A DNA stretch of 64,000 nucleotides from Selaginella moellendorffii (GCF_000143415.4 NW_003314282.1:887374-951373); one strand, 5' to 3'. Positions 32,316 to 44,891 are shown, numbered from the stretch's first letter. Numbers and translations: made by a program. Notes: generated from the letters alone by a model not told the origin.

Positions 32316-32524
32316 GACAGTATCCTCCATGGCTTTGTACGAGCATTGCTTGGTTCTTCTCCTAACTTTGTGACAAATGCATCCTGCCGAGATCTCTCAA
32401 GCTCTTTGTTTTCAGAAAAAAAAATACAATGTACCAGTCAAGTCAAACCGGTGCATTAATTACATGACTGGGAAGCTTCTCACGAAGAGTCCCCAAAGTT
32501 AGAAAAACCAACTTCCAAACCAAG

Positions 32525-32533
32525 TATATATAA
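32525..32533 (+). promoter_or_regulatory. TATA box of kiwellin copy B
   Basis: TATATATAA 44 bp before the ATG. It is conserved in copy C (complement of about 63601-63608) and changed to TATAGATAA in copy A. Confidence 0.6.
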
Positions 32534-32576
32534 TCACAGCTCTTCCAACCAAGAAATCAATTCACAAAGCATTCAA

Positions 32577-33272
32577 ATGGCTCTAAGAATTGGCTCAATT
32601 GTGCGTGTTTTGATCCTCTTCTCGATATGTTCTCGTGATCTTCTCGTCGAGTCCAGGGGATGCGGGCAATCGTGCTCCACAAACGACGATTGCGATGGTC
32701 AGCTCTACTGTGGAGCGGGGAGCACTTGCCAAGACGATCCGGATTTGGGAACTCACATCTGCGCTGGAAGTGGCGGCGGCGGTGGCGGTGACTCAGGAAC
32801 TTGCCAACAGAGTGGAACTCTCAAGGGCAATTCGGCCCACCAGTGCGGCGAGTGCTGCAAGGCCAACACAAACTATCCGATCTATCGATGCTCGCCACCA
32901 GTCTCGCAGAGCACCAAAGCAATTCTCACTGTCAACGACTTCCAAGCTGGTGGCGATGGCGGAGATCCTTCGGAGTGCGATGGGAAATTCCACTCCAACA
33001 CCGAGAGGGTCGTGGCTCTCTCAACCGGATGGTATAGCGGGGGCTCCCGGTGCTTGAAGTTCATCAGTATCACAGCTCCAAATGGGAAATCCACCACTGC
33101 CAAAGTGGTGGACGAGTGTGATTCTACAATGGGCTGTGACAAGCCTCATGCTTGGCAGCCACCATGCTGGAATAACATTGTGGATGGCTCTGATGCTGTG
33201 TGGAAAGCACTGGGCATTAGCTCCAGCGACTCCCTCTACGGTCAGATGTCCATCACCTGGAGAGATGCTTAA
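32577..33272 (+). CDS. Kiwellin / ripening-related protein, copy B
   Basis: 231 residues, intact, same architecture as copy A: signal peptide, kissper Cys domain, Gly linker (one Gly changed to Asp), barwin-like barrel. About 11 nucleotide differences from copy A over 696 by eye, several of them coding (HQCGECC for HQCDECC, PPCWNN for PPCRNN). All Cys are kept. A strong TATA element is present. It lies 260 bp after the truncated S18. Confidence 0.95.
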   Translation: MALRIGSIVRVLILFSICSRDLLVESRGCGQSCSTNDDCDGQLYCGAGSTCQDDPDLGTHICAGSGGGGGGDSGTCQQSGTLKGNSAHQCGECCKANTNYPIYRCSPPVSQSTKAILTVNDFQAGGDGGDPSECDGKFHSNTERVVALSTGWYSGGSRCLKFISITAPNGKSTTAKVVDECDSTMGCDKPHAWQPPCWNNIVDGSDAVWKALGISSSDSLYGQMSITWRDA

Positions 33273-33539
33273 CAATGTGAATGAAATCTATATAACAGTA
33301 ATTGGTCAAAAAGAAAAATAAAAGCTGCCAAGACGTTTGAAAGAAGTCGAAACACTGGCCAGTTCTTACAAACACTGTTATAATGGAAGTTCTTTGACCT
33401 ATCTTTGAGGCCCTTGCAATTGGGCAAGACCAATGAATGCTCATCGCGACCTCGAGAAAGCTATACAAATTGTTTATCATGCTGGTAGTTGACTCTTTCT
33501 CTTGTTGGCTAGAAGTGTTGCCAACCATTGACTGATAAA

Positions 33540-34355
33540 GTTTTACCAACATTGACTGGTTTTCGATCATGGTTTCGTGCACGGTGGATTGCAGTCGACT
33601 CCGAATCAAGCTTTGGCTCACCACACAACGTCGCAGCGCTGCGGCAGGCCAAAGTGGAGGGGATGCACCTCAACACCCCCAGGCTGTGGCCAGCTTCACG
33701 ATCGCAGGCACCTGGGGTGAAAATCAGGTGGCGGGCCAATCAACACAGCCCCCGTTCCTTTGAGCCGCGTCACATAGCGGCTGCTCATGACGAGCTCCCG
33801 CAGAAAGTCGATCTCGTCTCTCTCCCAGCTCGGCACCCGGTCCCTTGGGGTAGGAGGCGGTGATGTGCATGCGCAGAGGTGCGTCCAGTCCTCGAGGCTC
33901 AAGCTCTACGATACCAAAAGTTAGCCATGAACCATCATGGAGATACGAGCAATGTAAAGCACCTCAAGGCGGCGGCAAGGTTGAGAGATCTTTGGCCGAA
34001 TCCAGAGCTGCTTGACGCCACTGATGCGACCTCTCGCTGGGCGAGCCTCGAAAGGTGCTTGTGAGCTTGTTGAGCCTAGACATTTACAGGCCCTGGATGC
34101 TCCGCCCTGGATGGTTGCACGTAGACGGCATCATTGACGAGCATCCACCGGAGCTTGTGCAGCTTCCGCACCGGCCAAACCAGGAAAGAAGGCCCTGCTG
34201 CCGCTCATCCTCACCAGTGACTGTGTGATTCCAGGCTGAAATTTGTGACGACGCGCTACACCCCAATACAAGTGGTACAAGTGGCGCGACGGGAACAGGA
34301 TCCCGAAGAGCACCTCGTCGGGAAGATCATCCAAGGAGCTCAGATTGTTGCGCAT
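33540..34355 (-). pseudogene. F-box-family pseudogene, block B
   Basis: The ATG at 34355 opens the same F-box start as in block A (LDDLPDEV). After a frame break, family C-terminal text is recognisable in mixed frames at 33890-33580, including WERDEIDFLRELVMSS and the PPPDFHP and VLIGPP blocks. It is more complete than block A, because A has lost about 280 bp here, but there is no continuous frame. Confidence 0.65.
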
Positions 34356-34424
34356 CTTGGTTATCTTCATCCTGATAACAAATATTTTTCAATTTATTGG
34401 CAAATACTTTTTAGTGGATTAACA

Positions 34425-34996
34425 TCAATGGAGAGAGGTGGTGAAGGAGACGGTCTGGAGAGGGCTTCCACAGTGGTATTGTCCGATGATATCAGCCAGC
34501 GAGTTGACAAGCCGGCTATCCATGGGCTTCACCAAGGGATTCCTTTGTGGAACAAGCACAAAATCATACGTGTGGTTCCTTGCATTGAATGGATTTGGGT
34601 ATGGAATGTTCTTGCTAGTGTTGGAAGGAGATACATAAGGCTCCAAAATGCTGCCCTTCACAGCTCCTGCCAAGCCACCATGATCATATAAAGATTTGAA
34701 GTATATCACTCACCGGTGCTGCCTGCTGGAATGTTTGCAATCCAAAAGTTGATGTAGGGGTAAACTTTGGTTGGCGCTGACAGTGCCTTTTGATCTGCCA
34801 TGACAACCGAGAAGAGACGAGCAGTGCCATTCTTCCCGAATCCTTCAATGTCAACAGTGGGGGCAGAGTCAGTGCTGCTCAAGGGGATGAAGTTGCCATT
34901 CCCAACCGTGACAGAGCCATATTGTACAAGCAAACCAACAGTAGCTTGAGCTAACAAGGAGCAGAGAATCAAGCAAGACATGACTGAAATTGCCAT
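34425..34996 (-). CDS. PEBP-like secreted protein, copy B
   Basis: Exons 34996-34714 and 34666-34425, 174 residues, identical to copy A at the protein level in the parts read. Intron (47 nt), TATA element (35044-35050, complement) and signal peptide are conserved. The A/B identity over this kilobase is far higher than over the kiwellin genes, which suggests recent homogenisation or selection. Confidence 0.8.
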
Positions 34997-35409
34997 TAGA
35001 AAAGATTAATTGATTGATGTTTTCTGTTGAGAATTTCCTTGAGATTTATACAAAGGCAATAGCTAATTCTGTCCATGCCTTGGATAAATTTTGCAAACTA
35101 TCTAATAAAATCTAGTGTATCGATTGTCTTTTTACACGATCTTAATAATAATATAATAATAATGTAAACAATTTGTCATTCATGTTTAGTGACTAGAAGT
35201 ATTTTCAGCATACAGCTAAAATTGAGAATCATCATGACTTGAATGTATATATCCCTTCCTTGTTAGAAGATAATTGTGGCATACCGTTTTCCAGTAATTA
35301 CCACAGATGGGGCGGATTCTTCGAGGAGATGAGCTCGACTGCACTAATCCCATTGCGACCAACGGGAAGAATCTTTAAACTCCAAAGACAACGTCATTCC
35401 CTGCCGAGT

Positions 35410-35650
35410 TGGGTCTAAATGTGCTGGATTACCTGGAGCCAGCCAAGGGATGACCGTAGCTACTGTGAGAAATCGAGATTGCTGCTGCTGCTGCCATACC
35501 AGGAAAAGAGGCCCTGGTGCTGCTCACTGCCAGAGGAGATTGTGGACGATTCCAACCTGAAATGCGTGCTGACCCTTGCGAGTTGCACCCATCTTGACGA
35601 CTAGACCAATATACGTGGCGTCAGGAAAAGAGTAGAGAGGACAAGCACGT
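35410..35650 (-). pseudogene. F-box-family fragment with CTG repeats (block B)
   Basis: Complement carries the N-terminal F-box-family region (homologous to about 39820-39990, including the GGACGATTCCAACCTGAAAT block). No start or continuous frame. Confidence 0.55.
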
Positions 35651-35960
35651 TGGAAACATCCATCGTATAGTTAACATTAGAGAATACGTTGATTTTATTT
35701 TCTTTTAAAGTAGTCCCAGCAAGAACATGTCATTTCACGTTGACCCCGGTGAAAGAAGATGCGTTTGGTCTTGTATGCACTAGAGTTAGAGTGGCTGCGA
35801 GCTTGGGGGATGGCGTTTCTGGGCTCTGTTAGCTTCAAGCGAAGGTAAGTTCTCAGCTTTATTTTTTGGTGGATTCATTTCTCAGCTTTGGAAAAATTTA
35901 TGCAGCCAAGAACACATCTAACTCAGAGGACACTCGTTCAGGAAGTCTGCTACTCGAATA

Positions 35961-35994
35961 GCCTTCTGATCGGGAGTCAGATGCGCATGGATCG
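35961..35994 (-). pseudogene. tRNA-Trp relic, block B
   Basis: Complement has GATCCATG...GCGCATCTGACTCC and GATCAGAAGG as in plant tRNA-Trp(CCA), but most of the D arm is deleted and the anticodon loop is changed. It is a shorter version of the relic at 60215. Confidence 0.6.
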
Positions 35995-35999
35995 GGTGG

Positions 36000-36640
36000 T
36001 ATCTAGCGCTCCTAGGTCATTCCACGATCTTCAGTGTTTTTGACTTTTGTCACATAGACCATGAATGGACGGATCAGATGTAACAGCTGTCTGATGTGGC
36101 AGAATTTTAATTAGTACCCACATAAAGTAGTAGAATACAGAAAAATTCATACAACTTACAGTTGAATTAGTTCCCACCACCAAGATCACCTTAGTTAAAA
36201 TAGAGCTCAACTTTACCAAAGGGCAGTTCTCTGCATAAAAGAGTAAACCATTGCCACGCCTGGTCGTCTGCGTAACAGGCAGAAATACTTACCACTATAC
36301 TTCAATGACTGATGATTACATTATTTTAGATAATGAAAATCTTCATATTATTTTTTTTCCACCTGATTCTCAGTCCAACAGCACGGCATCGGCATTTGCA
36401 ACAGGCCTTTAATACTGTACTAAAATATCGAGATGTGGTTCTTTAAACGTTCCTTATGTCCTTTCTTTGCAATCATAACGGCGGTTGCTGTCTTTCAAAC
36501 CCGTGACCAAGAACGTCGAAGGCAATCACAGCGAGCTTCATCAGTCCTTAAAAATATCTATTACGCTCCTAAGTTACATAAGGGGAATTTCCCTCTCTAA
36601 ATAAATTACACTCTGCCTATGTTGCAATTCGCAAAATTGT
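36000..36640. other. Spacer between tRNA relic and double-MADS gene
   Basis: No gene seen. Matches the inverted block C spacer (about 59520-60200), so both are the 3' flank of the MADS genes. Confidence 0.5.
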
Positions 36641-36652
36641 GTTGTAATGTCC

Positions 36653-37831
36653 TCAAGGAACTTCCAGGTACATGTCGTTAATATCAAACTCCACAGGTGG
36701 CTGTTGCTCCATCCAAGACTGAATAAACTCCATGTCCCCAATGGTGCTATCTGGGATCAATAAGAGCTCCTCCAAAAGCATATTGTCCACTGAAAGTGTT
36801 TGCTCGCCGCCATCCATGCCAGATTCATATTCCTGCTGGGGAATATAGGTTGGCGGTGGTGGACACTCGTCAAAATCAACGAGCTCCATCCAAGACTGAC
36901 CAGACTCTGTATTGTCAATAGTGCTTTCTGGGCTTGAAAAGATCTCCTCCAGAAAGCCATCATCCAGTGAAAACGTTTTCTCGCAGCCATCCAGGCTTCC
37001 AGAGTTATGGTGCTCCCCATCAATGGAGCTCATCGAAGGTGAGGATACTAGAGGTGGTGGAGAATCCTTGTTGAATCTTAGCTCCTCCGGCTGTAAACCC
37101 TCCACGTTATGATCATCAGCCAAATTTTGGTTATCGCCCTGCTGCTTTAACGTGTGTATGACAATGGTTTTCATTTGAGGTGGCAAAGTCTTCAGATCAA
37201 GGCCAGTGTTTGTGTTGAGGATGTAACTCTTTACCATGTCCGGGAAGTAACACGAGAAATCAAGTATTGTACCCGTGAGTATGTGTAGCTCCCATATTTT
37301 CTTCATGATTCCATAGATGCGCTTTCGGAAGCAGCTCTTTCTTGTCTCAGCATCAGAGATGTACTCTATCGGGATTTTTTTCTTCCCTGCTCTCTTTTTC
37401 TGAACGAGAAACAACAAAGAAAAAATTATAAGGAAAAACCATCTAGAAATTATTAATACCTTGATGATAGGAGATATTTGGTTAACTTGGCCCTGTTGCG
37501 TTACTGAATGCATCGATTGCTGCTTGACAATGGTTGTCATTTGAGGAGGCAATGTCTTGAGATCAAGGCCAACATTGGTGTTGAAGGCATAGCTCTTGCC
37601 CGTGTCAGGAAAGTTACTTGAGAAATTGAGTCTTGTAGCCGTGAGTATGTTAAGCTCCCATAACTTCTTTGTGATTCCAAAGATGCGCTTGCGGTGGCAA
37701 CACTTTCTTATTTCAGCATCCAAGATGTATTCTAGTGGAATTTTTTGTTTCCCAGCTGTTTTTTTCTACAAAGAAACATTTATAAGAGGTGAAACATGAA
37801 ATTACGGAAATACCTTGATCACCGGAGACAT
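36653..37831 (-). CDS. Type-I (M-gamma-like) protein with two MADS domains, copy B
   Basis: Exons 37831-37814 (MSPVIK), 37765-37460 and 37399-36653; introns 48 and 60 nt; 356 residues. Each long exon begins KK(T/R)AGK(Q/K)KIP and continues as a MADS domain: RK..(H/F)RKRI(F/Y)GI(T/M)KK(L/I)WEL(N/H)IL, then LKTLPPQM as in AGL80-like proteins. So the protein has two tandem MADS domains, each preceded by the same SP(V/I)IK-intron junction. The C-terminus has two copies of an acidic unit (S(L/V)D...LEE...STI...QSWME). MADS proteins bind CArG-type DNA as dimers; a two-domain chain could act alone, which is inference. Intact, no stops. Confidence 0.85.
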
Positions 37832-38050
37832 AGTTATTTTCCTTGTGTGTTGTTTGGGGGACAAACCCTTATTCTTGTTCCCTCAATTATTAGCAAAATC
37901 AAAGATTTGATATCTTCCTTAAATCTAGCATGTTTATGTTTATTAATGTATTATTATTATGTTTAGTTGATAGTTAATTAATCCATCCGCAAAAACCTCC
38001 ACTCGCTTTCCATGCGAATTCAGGACAAGCATCGTGGCCGCCTCTCGATC
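37832..38050. other. Upstream region of double-MADS gene, edge of block B
   Basis: Shared with 58062-58331 in inverted orientation. A-rich, with TTATTAT runs; no clear TATA box. Confidence 0.4.
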
Positions 38051-38321
38051 CTTTGCCAACAGCGCTCTGCCCAATCCTTTCATGGATGCATGGCCACCCT
38101 TGCGCAGCTCCTCTCTCACTTTGTCTGGCCAACGTTGATAATCGAGGAATGCCGTGTCTTATGGTCGTGAAAGAAGTCCATTTCTTTCAAGGTCAAATTA
38201 GGTGGCTGCATGGGGACGATCTTCCCGACGAGATGCTGGGCGAGCTAAAAAAATGTGATCTCAATTTCTCAATCTTTGCTTCAGACTTGTATACGAACCA
38301 TTGTTAATCATAAAAAATCAC

Positions 38322-38346
38322 ACACACACACACACACACACACACA
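38322..38346. repeat. (CA)n microsatellite
   Basis: About 12 CA dinucleotides in a row, in the 3' part of the F-box-family pseudogene. Confidence 0.95.
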
Positions 38347-38349
38347 ACT

Positions 38350-40077
38350 GGTTCACCGTGTTCTCGTCGAAACCTGCGCACCGGTGGTGGATTGCAGTGT
38401 AGGGCGCCTCCGAATCAAGCTTGGGCTTCATGCAGCGCCAGACAATCCGCAGTGCGGTGGCATGCCAAAGCGGATGGGATGCACCTTGACACGACCGGGG
38501 AACGCTGTGCCCAGCTCCACGATCGCCGGAGGCACCCGGGGCCAAAATTCAGGCGGCTCCTCAATGCACACAACGCCTGTTACTTCCAGCTGCGTCACAC
38601 AGCTGCTGCTCACCACCAGCTCCTGCACAAACTCGATCTCGTCACTGTCCCAGCACGGCATCCGCTTAGTCGAGTAGGAGGTGTCAATGTGCACCCGCAG
38701 TGGCGCGCGCCTGCTGCTCCACCCCGCAAGGCTCAAGCTCTGAAACACAAAAAGCAGTCCAAGTTTGTAACATACGATCCTTGAGAGAAAAAAATATATG
38801 GACCTTGATGGTGAGGCGAAAGATGTAAAGCGCCTCCAGGCCATGGAACGACTCCAAGAGCTGTGCGAGGTTAACGGATCTGGGCTCGAAGTCGGCCGAA
38901 TCCATAAACAGGTCGAGCTGCTTGATGCCACTGATGCTCGACCTCCTGCCAGACAACGCTGCAGCGCGGTGGCATGCCAAAGCGGATGGGATGCACTTTG
39001 ACACGACTGGGGAACGTTGCCTAGCTTCACGATCGCCGGAGGCACCTGGGGCCGAAATTCAGGCGGCTCCTCAATGCACATAACGCCTGTTACTTCGAGC
39101 TGCACCACGCAGCTGCCGAACTCCTGTACAAAGTCAATCTCGTCATTGTCCCAGCACGGCACCCGCTTGTTCGAGTAGGATGCATCGATGTGGACACGCA
39201 GTGGCGCCTGTCTGATGCTCGAGCTGCTTGATGCCACTGATGCTCGCCCTCCTGACAAACGGCTCGATAATTTTCTAGACGTGGGCACTGCCTCAGGAGG
39301 TATTGGTGAGCGTGAGCGTGTTGAGCTGGGACATGACCAGGCCCTGAACAATCCAAACTTGCCCATGTAGCACCACCATTCCACGTTGCACGTAGACAGT
39401 GAGAGCTCCACGTGAGGTACACATCCACCAGAGCTTGGGCATGTTGAGCACGAGAGAAAAGCTGGCAACGCTCCAGCCGGGGCCCCTGTGGGCGCGAATC
39501 CCGGAGGCTGTGGTTCTTGAGCAAATAGGTCGGCGGGAAGTATATGAGTGGGCACAACTCGATGAGCTGCTTCGTTGTGGCCACGTCCAAGTGTGTGCGT
39601 ATGACGAGCGCGGGAAGAATTAGAGCCGCTGCCTTGGTCGTGAGAGGGCCACCAAGATCGACACCATCGTCGATATGGAGGCACCTCCCTCCATAGCCTC
39701 CATAGCCTCCGTAGCGAGAATGGCGATCCACATTGATGCTGATGGTAAGGGAGTGGAGGATTTTTCCATTCACCGATAGCCAGTCAAGACAAGAGCGTAG
39801 CTACTTTGAGGAACCTGTGATTGCTGCTGCTGCCAAACCAGGAAAGGAGACCCTGTTGCGCATGCTCACCGGACGATTCCAACCTGAAATGCGTGACGAG
39901 CCTTGCCGGCTGTGCCCACCTCTTGCTCACCAGGCTACACCAATACAATTGGCGCGAGGAGATGAGCAGGGACAGGATCCGGATGGGAACGTCGTCGGGA
40001 AGATCGTCCATGGAGCTCGGATTGTTGTGCCTCTTGGTGATCCTCATCCGCTCCACCAAGAAGAGTAGCTCATGCAT
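38350..40077 (-). pseudogene. F-box-family gene with tandem C-terminal duplications, broken
   Basis: The ATG at 40077 or the internal start encodes an F-box (MDDLPDDVPIRIL...LYWCSLVSKRW), so a substrate adaptor of an SCF ubiquitin ligase was the ancestral role. After frame shifts an LRR-like middle follows (LTTKAAALILPALV, IELCPLIYFPP). Then a C-terminal exon occurs twice: APLRVHIDASYSNKR...WDNDEIDFVQEF (about 39230-39000) and APLRVHIDTSYSTKR...WDSDEIEFVQEL (about 38710-38400), separated by a partial repeat of the exon before it. The frame is open over long parts but not joined. Confidence 0.7.
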
Positions 40078-40284
40078 CTCGTCGGGAAGATCATCCAGTG
40101 CGCTCTGCCACTTCGTCTGTTGGAGCAGCTGGAATCAACCATGCAGCTAGAATCAACAGCAGGAATCCAGGAGAGGAACGCATATATAAATCCATGTATA
40201 GCAAGCGTTTAAGTAGTAAAATTTTCCTGTTCATTCTTTCCATCATCAGTACAATTTATGTATAATATTTCAAATTATTGCAAA

Positions 40285-41600
40285 ATTTTCCACAATATTA
40301 CAGCTCCAAAATGTTGCCAATGGTGCTATCCGTGATCGATGTGATCTCCTCCAAAAACACATCGTCTGAAAGTATTTGCCATCCAAGATTCATAGAATAT
40401 ATGACGAGGGTAGTCACATTTCCTAGCAACTACCCATGCTTTTACGGCTGCAAACCATTGGCAACTTCTTGCCCATCTTGAACGATTCCATCTCCAAAAT
40501 CCCCGTCTATGAAACTCAATGAAGGTGAGGATACTAGGTGGTGGCGAGTTCCTCCGGCTCTAAACACTCATCTGCCAGCTTGTGATCATCACAACCTTGG
40601 CCCTGCTGCGTCAACGTGTGATCGATTGCTGCTTGACAATGGGGTGGCAAAATCTTGGGAGATCAAGGCCAATTGTGTTTGTGTTGAGGATGTAACACTT
40701 GGACCATGTCCCAGAAGTAACACGAATCAAGTAGCTCCTATATTTTCTTAGTGATTCCATATATGCGATTTAGGAAGCAGCTCTTTCTTTTCTCAGCATC
40801 GGTTCTATTGGCATTTTTCTCTTCCCTGCTGTCTTTTTATAAAGAAAGAGAACTCAAAAGAAGATGTATACCTTGATGATCGTAGACATTTCGCCAGCTT
40901 GGCCTGCTGCGTTTCTGAGTGCATCGATAGCTGCTTCACAATGGTTTTCATTTGAGGTGGCAAAGTCTTGAGATCAAGGCCAACGTTGGTGTTGAGGCAT
41001 AGCTCTTGACCGTGTCAAGGATGTTAATTAATTAAGTCTTGTAGCCGTAGTATAGCTCCAATAACTTTGTGATTCCATAGATGTGCTTGCAGCCTCGGTA
41101 ATGTACAATTTTTTTCCCGCTGTTTTTAATTCACATTGTGTATATCAAAATAAATTACACTGTATATTAAAAACACATCATCCACTGAAAGTGTTTGTGC
41201 GCCCCATCCATCCAGATTCATATTGCTGCTAGAGAATATAGGTCTGTGGTGGTGGTGGCCGCTCCAGGGGCTCATCAAACTCGACATATGGCTGCTCCTC
41301 CATCCAAAACTGATCAAACTCCGTGTCTGAGCTTGAAAAAATCTCCTCAAGAAACTCTTCATCCACTTCTTTGGTGCTATGCATGCTTCTAGATTCATGT
41401 TGCAATTGCTGCTGAAAAACATTGGCATAAAAAACTGGGGACTCATCAAGCTCGACGAGTGGCTGCTTCTCCATTCAAGATTGATCAAACACCCCACTGC
41501 CAATGGGGCTAGGAAAGAGGTTCCCCAGAAACTCATCATCCATTGAAAACGTTTTCTCACCACTGAAATCATGTTGCTGCTGGAAAACATTGGCCACATA
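40285..41600 (-). pseudogene. Degenerate double-MADS-family pseudogene
   Basis: Complement shows at least three acidic C-terminal units (about 41600-41150, for example EEQPYVEFDEP and PPPPQTYIL). MADS remnants follow with the intron-junction sequence (about 41100-40740, including the CTGCTTCCTAAATCG region of the MADS helix) and a further C-terminal unit at about 40400-40300. Deletions and stops are throughout, so order and number of units may reflect more than one decayed gene. Confidence 0.75.
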
Positions 41601-41722
41601 AACTTAGTTCATGGAACTCAATAATGAAGCTGTGTGTACAACTAAGGGTTTATTTATCCAGTTTGGCTATATATATTTAGAATATTCATTATTTTGTTGA
41701 ACAAAGTTTAAATAAATGTACT

Positions 41723-44625
41723 TGGGAGTGCATGGAATATGGAAAGGGATAAATAAACTATGCTAATATTAATATATGACATCATAAATGTACACTTGGA
41801 CCTCACATCATCCCCTCCTCTTAGAATAATAGGAGACCATCAGGGTTCTTTTGTAGATGGGCTAGGATTTGGAAGAACATCAGAAAGAGGCATTGGTAGA
41901 TCGATAGGTGGTATCAATTGTTTTTTATCCTTTTGTATAAAGCATTTCAACCATTATACATGCACAATTTATGGAGGATTGTCTTGCTGGACATCATGCC
42001 AAACTTCATAAACTTGTAGTCCAACTTGCCGCAACAACTAATACTGTCTTTTCCATTGAGCAAGGAGCCCTTTAGATAAACTACGTACCGTAAGATGGGG
42101 AAAACGGACTAACACCAAGTCATCTACTTTGTATTTTACAAGTGGACGATGATGGAAGTTGTAACATCGTTATTGTCCCACTTATACATGGCCTAAGTGT
42201 TCAATAGACTCTACTTGGACAAGTGGAAGAATGCTCATAAAATATTAATCCCACAACCTAGCATCAATAGCTTGTGGTAATTGTGAAGGTAAACCCAACT
42301 CCATTAATAATATTGGATCATGACCATATAAAAATTTATATGGCGAAGCACCAAGAAAACTCTGCACCCCTGTGATATATGCATATTAAAGAAATAATAA
42401 ATAACCATCCTAATCCGAATGTTGAAAGTTCACATACTTTACAATCATTCATTTAAAGTTTCTGAATGAGCCATTCTACCAAACCGTTTGACTGTGAATG
42501 ATAAACACTTGTGAAAATGTGGCATATCCCCAACTGAGATATCAAAATATAAAATGCCTCAGCCATAAATGCGGGACTACTATCCGAAAGAATCCACTAT
42601 AGACAAAAATGCTAGAACACCACTTGATTGAGGAGGAAGTATCGCAGTTACAGAGGCACTAGCAAGAGCACCAACTTCCACCCAACGAATCAAATAGTCA
42701 GAAGCAATAATAACATATTCATTATCAGTAGTCGATCGTGGAAAATGTTCCATAAAATTAAACACCACCAACTCAAACGGATAGGAAATTGCAATTGACT
42801 CTAACCGTCCTTCCGCGGCACAAAGGAGAGTATTACGAGCTTGGCACCAAACATAGCTACACATATATTAGATAACATCATGTCGCATCTCTAGCCAATA
42901 AAAAGACCTGCATAGCTTCTCAGTCATACAAGGATGTCCCATATGCCTGCCTAGAATAGGAAAATCATGGTAGGCATGGAGAAACTATGGAATAACAATT
43001 GAAGGCACCATCAGCCATAAATGATCATCAAGATCCGTCCCCACAAAATAAAGAAGGCCATTTTTAAGGCAATATTGAGAATGTAAATGCCTGAAAAGTA
43101 AGTCATCAGCAAGTGATGTAAGATTCTCAAACCCATCTCAAAGCTTTCGAATCCACAACTTAATCTTTTGAGCCTCATGAACCTTATCAAAAGAAGGTAG
43201 ATTTTGCTTTGCACCTTGTAAACACTAAACATCAAGTACAACAACCACTAACGGCACAGAATCCTCGTCTAGAAAATCCACAAATGCTACAATTGCAAGT
43301 TCGTAAAAAACGTGAGAAGAGAGTGGAGAAGGAAGAGAAGTTCAAGAAAGGGCATCAACATCAGCCATAAAACTCCTTAGGTGATAAACAATATCAAAAT
43401 CATATATCTAAAGTTTCAAAGCCTACTGAGTAATACGACAAACCAGGTTCTTTCACTTCAATAATGAAGTAAAGGCAACATGATCACCTAAAAGTAACAT
43501 TTGAGAACCATATAGATATGCATGAAGTTTCTTGAAACCCTAGACTGCTGCTAAACACTCTTCTGTCGTGGAGTAGTTCGCCTCTGCTTGTTGTAATATA
43601 TGGCTTATATATGCAATGGGATGGCACTGACTAGGCACATTTAGGCTCTTTTGCATCAACACACTTCCAAGACTAATATTAGAAGCATCCATACGCAAAA
43701 TAAAAGATCGAATGTAGTTAGGATATGATGAAACTGGAGGAATCATCAATAGCTCTTTGAGATCCACGAACGCCCAGTCATAATCCGAAGGCCAAATGAA
43801 AGAAGACATTGATGACTTCAACAACACTCATAACGGTGTAGTGGGTGATCGACAATGAATAGGAACCTTGATTGGATGAGCATCCTCGGTTGGAATCAAA
43901 TGACGTGTGGTAATCTTGGCCCTAGACAATAGGTCAAATTCAAAGAGATCAGAATACTTCTTTATGATCTAGCCAACCGCTGTAACACAAAGATTGTCGG
44001 AGGGATTAGAAAAGGGAAGATAGAAATCTAGGAGGAAGTAGTGGGGGGACAAAAGTAATGGAAGCAAAAGTAGAAGCAAAGGGACAAAAATGTATGAAAG
44101 TGAGAGGAATGGATAAAATATAAAGAAGTATGAAACAAAGGGGAGAAGTTTTAAAGTCACATTTAGCATAATTGCGCTGCAGCCAATCCATACCAAGGAT
44201 GAGGTCAAAAGTTTGACTTGGCACCACCCACAGTGATTACAACCCAAGTTTAAGATTGCTTACACACACAACTAAGTCCACCTCATCCCGTGCACATGCA
44301 TGTGTATGGCCGTTGCCATAAAGAATGAAATCTGGCTCCACCATTCGACGCAAGTGTAGACAGCAATGTGTGGCAACAGGTCAAGCAATAAAAGATAAAC
44401 TCGAACTTGTATCAACCAATATGGAGAGAGTAATAGGAGACTGCTTATTATAAAAACAAGTTTAGAAAGTAAACATTAGATGAACTAGTGCCGAATGAAC
44501 CCCTTAATAATACTTTCGAAAGAAAGATGGAGGGGTTATTGACTTATTCACACAAGGTCCCTTCATTACTTGTGTGATTCCTCATTTCCTGGATGCATCT
44601 TGATGTTTAAACCTTTGATTGCAAC
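41723..44625 (-). mobile_element. Degenerate gypsy copy, same family as 25367-30306
   Basis: Begins with a shortened LTR (41723-41807), then purine tract, integrase tail and core, RNase H, and protease pieces in minus orientation. At about 43840 the text jumps from the RNase H start to the RT start, an internal deletion of about 0.7 kb compared with 27590-28300. Truncated at 44625, where it meets DMC1-like sequence; gag and the second LTR are absent. Confidence 0.9.
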
Positions 44626-44629
44626 AAGC

Positions 44630-44891
44630 TGCTCAATTGAGATCAACAAGGCACAAGTAGCTTGCAAGTGTTGAGAACACCACTTGAAACAATGTGGTAA
44701 TGGAGTCCAGAGTCTCACTTCCTTGTAAGAACTGGATAGAAGATAATTATTTTTTACCAAGAGCCTGATCGGTTCTCCAGTCATTTTAGCCACTAAGGCG
44801 ATCAGAAGGTTGTATTGATGTTCATATGTGTATGCTGTATGTACACAATCTAGAATACTCACGGGACCAAGAGCTTAAACACTTAAGTTTG
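44630..44891 (-). pseudogene. DMC1-like recombinase pseudogene, 3' part
   Basis: Complement encodes ILDCVHTAYTYEHQYNLL and VAKMTGEPIRLL, matching RAYTYEHQYNLL...AKMAEEPFRLL of plant DMC1. An intron-like gap is followed by a frame resembling DSVIALFRVDF. It ends at the gypsy boundary. It continues the copy at 52158-52900 across the LARD insertion. Confidence 0.85.

Larger units (their letters stand above)
32043..38050. repeat. Segmental duplication block B
   Basis: Direct repeat of block A up to about 35560, and inverted repeat of block C over about 32340-38050. Order: S18 fragment, kiwellin, F-box pseudogene, PEBP-like gene, F-box fragment, tRNA relic, double-MADS gene. The right edge is at about 38050 (...GGCCGCCTCTCGATC), matching 58062. 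Confidence 0.9.
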
